From Dermatophagoides farinae (Eukaryota; Arthropoda; Arachnida; Sarcoptiformes; Pyroglyphidae), in NCBI RefSeq assembly GCF_024713945.1, contig NC_134686.1, forward strand, positions 1,574,001 to 1,638,000: a stretch of 64,000 nucleotides of DNA. Direction: 5' to 3'. Position numbers and translations under genes: made by a program. The notes beneath the pieces are model-generated. The model made no database searches and was not told where the DNA came from. It was given only the letters and a program-made list of their open reading frames with translations. Positions 52,450 through 64,000 of the stretch are shown here, in pieces (the first letter of the stretch is position 1; each line of letters opens with the position of its first letter).

Positions 52450-55208
52450 CTTGAATGTTGAATATGAAATCCAGTGGCAATCTTTTATTGCTACTTTGAA
52501 TCGAATTTAACGAATCAATCAAACACAACAGAATACACATGAATTTTAATGGCAAGAAAATTTTCTTATTAAAATTATCTTGCAGTTCTTTTTTTTGAAT
52601 AATAATAACTCATTAAGACGAACATAAACAAGTTTTTTTTCCTTTCATTAACGTCAAGAATCGGGATTTGTGTTGGATGAGTAAAACAAAATCAATGAAC
52701 CATCAATATGGATAATTTCTTCTTTATGTATGGACAAAATCAAAATCAAAACAAAACAAAAAACAGCATACAGCATCAACGAATAATAAAATAATTATGA
52801 TGATGATGATGATGAAGAGGAAAAAAAACATTGATAAACTCACATTCAAAAGTGGAATAGAGTAGTGTTTCTGAGAACAAAACAAAACAAAACAAAAAAA
52901 ACATGTTTGAGAGCTTCGATCAACGATCAGAGCACTCATTAAGAAATAATCATTGATTTTTAGCAGATAAAAAAAGGAAAAACAGCAATTTGGACAACAT
53001 TATATCATCATACATCATTACATATATAATATTGTCGTAATCAATTCAATGACGATGATGATTACCTAAATATGACAAAAAAAAACAAGATCAATATGCA
53101 ATAGTGAATGTAATTGGTGAAATATCCAAAATCGTCATATAAATATTTCTTCTGGGTTTTTTTTTTCACCCACAAATCATGAATGAAAATGAAAGACCTT
53201 TGGTTTGGCAAACAAACAAACCAAAAAAAAAAGAAAAAAAATGCAACAAGTGAAAGTGGTTTTTCCTACATGAAAAAGCTTGTTCGGTTGCAAACAAAAC
53301 AAAAAAAAATAAAAATCAGCGACAAATGTTTGTGTGTTTGACCGAATTTTTTTTTTGTTTTTACTACATGACCATTCTCATCCATATTTTATCAAATATA
53401 TTCATGATTAAGATATGCAGAGAGAAAAAAAAACAAATCATCTGCTTGTATATCGATGCTTGTTGTTATTGTTGATAACAAATTTCATTTGATGGCCATG
53501 AAATGAATTGATTATTATTATCGATTATTATTAACTAATTATCATTTTTAGCAATAGCTATTTATAAATATATAACCAAGTGAATGAATAATAAATTGAA
53601 AATTCCTTAGCTTATGTGATGTGATTTCTTTTTCTTTTTATATGTTTCACTGGCACGATATATATATTTATTTATAGAATGAAGAAACAAAACCAAAAAA
53701 AAAGCCAAGTTTTCTTTTCATTGAAATCAAAAAAAAAAAAAAAAAAAAACACTGACGTTTGTTGACAATTGTTGAATTAATCAACCACACACACACACAC
53801 ACACAGAAATAGAAAGTATGGAGAAAAAAAAACGAAAACAAAATTCGATCCAGAATTATAAATGCAATGGATGGATTTACAGATACAGGTGTTTTGTATA
53901 ATTAAGGATAAAAAAAAGAAATTTCATTGCTTGAATGCAATATTCATGATTTTGTAAACAATCTATTCGTGGTCATAATTACCACTTCATCAGAATGAAT
54001 TTTTTTTTTTTTTTTTTTTTTTTTTGAAAAAAATAACGACAAACGCACAAAGATCCAGATTTTAATTTGATTGTTTTTGTTTTCCAACAAAGGCAACAAC
54101 AACAACAACAACAACAAATTCTTTTTTTTTTATGGCTAATAATTGAACATTTATTTATTTGAATTTGAATAAATATTACAATAATAATAAGCATCATCAT
54201 CATCATCATCATCATCATTATCGATTGATTATTGTCATCAACAACAATCGATAATAATTAATGATGATGATGATGATGATTATTTTTTTAAGTATACTTG
54301 AGAGTGTACGTCAATGTATAATTATATAAATATATATGTTGATTCGATCAGTATATATCATCAGTTAATTATTGATTCGAATTTTCATATATTACACATA
54401 TGCACGAATTATTAGTTATTTTTTTCGCTCATTCACATTCAATATCGATTTGTTGTTGTTGTTGTTGTATACCAGAAGAAAAAAAGAAGAGAAAAAAAGG
54501 ATTCATTTCATTCAATTGAAAAGAATGAACTGAAGTTATTTACAAACATGGAAAAATATAGTAGAGCGAACAAAAAAAAAAAAAATTCTGTTGATTTGAG
54601 TTGAATAAATTGTGAACGAATTGAGAATAAGAATTTCATATATAAATATGTGACACATGTTAAATCATCATCATCATCATCATCATCAACATCGTTATAT
54701 ATAAAGAATTGATGTTTTTGATAGTTTTATAGCAGATTTTATATGTATAAACAAGAAAAAATTAATGTTTTGAGGTTCAGTATTTATTTTTTGTTTTTGT
54801 TTTGTTTTGTTTTAGCAAAAAAAAATATGGACAAAAAAATAGTGACCAAATTAGATGATGATCATGATGATCATGATGTGAAAGGAAAAAAATGATGATG
54901 AAATGTATTGAGAATATTTTTAGAGCAAAAGTTTTTTTTAAAAAAATGTTTTGGAAACCTCAATTTACTTTGATGGTGTGATGGGCAAAGGCTAATTAAT
55001 AAATGGTTGATTTTAAAAAATAATTTACATTTGTATATTCATATATATGAATGTGTGTGTGTGTGTGTTGTTTCGTATATATTATTTTTTTTCATGTTTG
55101 AACAGAATTTCTTGTGTAGATGAGAAAAGAGATCGATTTTTTCGTTATAAAAACAGAGAAAAATGAGTTTTTTTTGTTTTGTTTTTTTTTTTTTGAGGAA
55201 AAGATCGG
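52450..55208. other. Intergenic stretch of about 2.8 kb
   Basis: Lies between the monooxygenase start and the PP4R3 stop. AT-rich, with a T26 run at 54000-54025, CAA and CAT tracts, and a long imperfect hairpin at 54193-54280. No supported coding sequence. The FMO promoter should be near its left end. Confidence 0.6.
54000..54025. repeat. T26 run
   Basis: Twenty-six consecutive T followed by G and A-rich sequence. No retroposon body is visible beside it. Confidence 0.95.
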
Positions 55209-60675
<5,467 letters not shown>

Positions 60676-63600
60676 TGGCTATGATTCAATTTTTCTTTTA
60701 TGTTGTTTTTGTTGTTGAAAATACTTTAAATGGTAAACAAAACAAAACAAAAAATAGATGAAAAAAAAAGATTAATTAGTTACATTCCAAATGTGTGAAT
60801 ATTTTTAATTTATTAATCAAAAAAAAAAAAAAAAAAAAAAAATTCAACGACAAAAAAAAAATGTAAATAAATTGCAATGACATGTATGAAATGCACACAA
60901 TATATATCGTGTGCATTTTTTTTTTTACTAAATTTTATTATTCGATTTATTATTATACACTAGAAATGTTTGGAAAAAAAAATCAATAATCAATAATTAA
61001 TAGATAGATTTCTATTTACTATCAATATTATCGAATCTATAATATCATATACAAATCACAAATTTTTTTTTTATCTTATTTTGATTTGTTAATAGATTTT
61101 ACATTACAATAGCCTTAACATACATCTTGCTAAATACTATGAGACCAAATTTCACAATTATATGATAATGGCCATCTAGTCGGATCAACAACAACAACAA
61201 AAAAATAGTCATTTTATCAATAGAATCAAAAAAAAAAAAAAAATTTTGTGTGATAAATACAACAAATCATCATCATGAAATGTGAAAAAAGATGATAACA
61301 ACCAGTTTGATAATGGGTGAATAAGAGAGAGAGAGAGAGGAAATAAATGAATTTTTTTTTTACTAATTTCAAAACTGTCATGTATGTTTCATAATGATTG
61401 TCCTGGAAAAAAAATGGATTGTATTCTTACCGATCATTGAAAAAAAAACAAAACAAAATTCGAATTCAATATTGTCTTCGTTGAAGGGTTCGAAGAAAAT
61501 CAACAAATCGAATTGTATATTGTAATCGAGTGAATAATAATTGACTATAGTTGAAAAATGAAATCTTTAACCAAAAAAAAAAATGTCTTATCATTATATG
61601 ATGATGATTTGTCATGATAGCCACATGAAATAAAAACAATATATAAATATAATAAATCCAACAATATTATACATCAAAAAATAGTTTTTTTTCATTTGAA
61701 ATTAATTACATTTTTCATTTCATCGCGCCGTTAATAATTATCGATGGATTTAAAATTTTTTTTTTGTTTTTTTTTTATTTATCTAAAAAGTAAATATAAA
61801 CCAGATATAGAATCAATAATATTGACAAATGAATTAGAATGGAAACAAACCTTTTGTGACCAATATAGATAGATAGAGATGGATTGTGTATGATTGACAA
61901 TGATATATTTCAATGTTTTTTTGAATTAATGGATAGTTCAGATGATAATGATAATGATGATGATGATGATGCACATAAAAAAATGGATACGATAGATAGA
62001 TATACAAGAATCAATCAATCACCATATAAACACAAAACAATACAAAGAATATAAAAAAAAATTCAATGAATTATTATGTGAAACGCTGAAAAAAAAATAG
62101 AGAAAGAAAGAGAGAGCCAAAAAAAAAAAATTAGAATGACGAGGTTAACATACACACACACACACACACACAAGTTCGAATGCTAGCAGTATAATAATAA
62201 AATGGTAGTAGTATTCGACAACGTTAATGTCTGTGTGTGTGTGTATATGTAAAACTTTGATCTTTTTAGCAAAAAAAGGAGAATAAAGAGGAGGAGGAGG
62301 AGGATTATCAAACTATTTGAAACACAATATTCTTTAGCTACTACCTTTTTTTTCACAGAATCCATTCATTTTTATTTTATTTGTTTGTTATGAAGATGAA
62401 AAATAGATAGGTGTGTTATTTGAGCGTGTGTGTGTGTGTGTAGTAGTAGTATTATATAACGATAAATTTTTCGCGCGCATAGGAAAAAAAATAGTTGTTG
62501 TTATTGTTGTTCTTGTTGTTTATACCGGCCAACACACAAAAGAAAAATCCCACACACACAGACAGACACACGCACATTATACATGCATGCATGAAAAAAA
62601 AATAATAAAGAGAGGGGGAAATGGCGGCTATATCTGTTGGTGGTAGTGGCATTGTTTTTTTTTTTTGTTTCAGATGAACGTGACATGAATAGATTTTTTT
62701 TTAGAAGCATATTTATACAATGTTAGTTGTTTTCGAATCTACGATATTATTGCCCAATTTATATGTTGAAATGAATTTTTTTTTTTTGATTTCAACATTG
62801 AATTTTGAAAAAAAGAATTCTATTAAAAATGATCAAATTATTTTGGATTTTCAATTTTCATTCGATTTTGTTTTTGATGAACAAAATACATCGGAATGGA
62901 TTTTATTAGGATCGAACATAATTTTATGTGAAATTTTTTGTTTCGTTACTGCTGGCTATTATTGACATTTTCGAAACCATTTTGATCAATTGAATTTTCA
63001 TATATGAAAACATCGATCGATCATTGATTAATACACGTAGTTTTAGGGAAAACCCAGGTGAAATATTCATCGAATAATTACACTTGATTGGCGATTAATT
63101 GTCGAAATTCTTAATGCGCGCGTAATCTAAAACGTTTTCGAAATTACCGAAAATATTCCATAAAGTATTTTCACAAGAAAGTTTCTAATTTTTTTTTCCC
63201 AATCCTATTTGATTAAAATACGGACAAATAATAATAGAACAACGACATTGATAATATATAGAATTAAAGAAAAAAAAACGACATTTAATCCTGATAATAA
63301 CTGAGATTGTCAAATCGAAAAACAAGAATCGATCCATTTCGAAAACATTTAACTTCCGACTAGCCAATATCGACTAGTTCGATCTTCGATTTTATCATAC
63401 GATCGATCTCGAACCTGCCTGTTTATAATAACACAATCGTATAAGCATCGGATTTTCCATTCAGCATTCATATGTGTATGATCTGATTCGGAAATCGATC
63501 ATAAGGATATTGGTCAATTCATTTTTTGGACAACAGCTGCCGGTTTTGATCGCGAGCAAATAGAGAGATAGAGAGGGGACGTTCTTGTTTGGCACACAAC

Positions 63601-63930
63601 GTGTTGTGTACATTGTCTATTGCAGTTTGGCTAGTTTGTTGTTGGCTGCGTGTGTGTGTGTGTGTGTGTTTGTGGCTGTATATGAGTCTGCACAAAGACA
63701 TGTACTTTTCGATCACACAATTACTTTCTCGCCGCTCTTGATTTTGTGTTTGTCCAAATAATAAAAAGTTTTGTTGTTGTTGTGATCACTTGATACTTCG
63801 AAACAATTGTTACTTCGAAAATTTCCCGTAAGTATCGATCCGATCATCATTATCATAATTTATTTTTTCAATTTGATCCTCATATTGATATTGTTAATCA
63901 TCATTAAAATAAATATAGTTGACATTGACA
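60676..63930. other. Divergent upstream region of PP4R3 and the right-edge gene
   Basis: Both flanking genes start outward from here, so it holds two promoters. The left two thirds are AT-rich with poly-A, CA and GA tracts. From about 63000 the sequence is less repetitive, with several CGATCGAT-like words and a GT tract near 63650, which fits a promoter and 5' UTR of the right-hand gene. An 81-codon open frame at 62720-62965 is Phe/Ile/Asn-rich and I do not call it a gene. Confidence 0.5.
63828..63918 (+). other. Probable 5' UTR intron of the right-edge gene
   Basis: TTTCCC|GTAAGTATCG at 63828 is a strong donor, and AAATATAG at 63911-63918 is an acceptor twelve bases before the ATG at 63931. 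The 91-base length fits other introns in this window. No transcript evidence is available here. Confidence 0.55.
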
Positions 63931-64000
63931 ATGTCTTCGGAATGTGAATACGAAATCGATCAACAAGGTGAAGGTGGTTCCGATGATCACCATTCAGATA
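63931..64000 (+). CDS. Start of an unidentified protein-coding gene, cut by the window edge
   Basis: An ATG at 63931 opens a frame (MSSECEYEIDQQGEG, then an acidic and His-containing stretch) that is still open at the end of the window after 23 codons. Composition is not repeat-derived, and a good 5' UTR intron precedes it, so it is probably a genuine start. Too little is visible to assign a family; no signal peptide is evident. Confidence 0.5.
   Translation, partial: MSSECEYEIDQQGEGGSDDHHSD

Noticed and set aside
62720-62965. 81-codon open frame on the plus strand with hydrophobic stretches
   Set aside because: Phe/Ile/Asn/Leu-rich, as expected of AT-rich DNA; no recognisable motif and no transcript signals that differ from the background.
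63395-63430. GGTTCGAG on the minus strand, resembling a tRNA B box
   Set aside because: No matching A box upstream and no acceptor-stem pairing, so not a tRNA.

Overview
The window is eukaryotic nuclear DNA. It is strongly AT-rich, full of microsatellites (CA, CAA, CAT/GAT, GA and poly-A runs), and its genes have GT-AG introns, several of them only 60-190 bases long. The proteins are animal-type, and most carry long Ser, Asp, Asn, Gln or His runs. Together this points to a small arthropod genome, most likely an acariform (astigmatid, dust-mite-like) mite. The organism assignment is inference; the gene assignments rest on recognised protein families.

Left third (1-17.4 kb). The minus strand carries the 5' half of an NMDA-type glutamate receptor subunit 2 gene. 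Six exons cover an N-terminal extension, the amino-terminal domain and ligand-binding segment S1. The channel-forming part lies beyond the left edge. A small unrecognised gene on the plus strand (10372-10936) sits inside a receptor intron.

Middle (17.4-40.4 kb). About 23 kb holds no coding sequence I can support, only simple repeats, one 85-base tandem duplication and a few palindromes.

Right part (40.4-60.7 kb). This is a compact housekeeping cluster: an SLC35D nucleotide-sugar transporter (minus), a small cysteine-rich secreted protein (minus, frame-broken), NC2-alpha/DRAP1 (minus), the mitochondrial import subunit TIM17 (plus, two exons), a flavin-containing monooxygenase (minus) and protein phosphatase 4 regulatory subunit 3 (minus, nine exons). 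NC2-alpha and TIM17 are head to head; TIM17 and the monooxygenase are tail to tail. At the right edge a plus-strand gene begins after a 5' UTR intron.

The genes do not form a pathway and there is no sign of an operon. The most notable observation is that four genes (receptor, nested gene, cysteine-rich protein, PP4R3) each have one single-base reading-frame break in or near a short repeat. Where I could count codons, one base restores the frame exactly. They may be assembly errors, alleles or real lesions. I saw no complete transposon, tRNA, rRNA, CRISPR or clearly novel multi-gene system.
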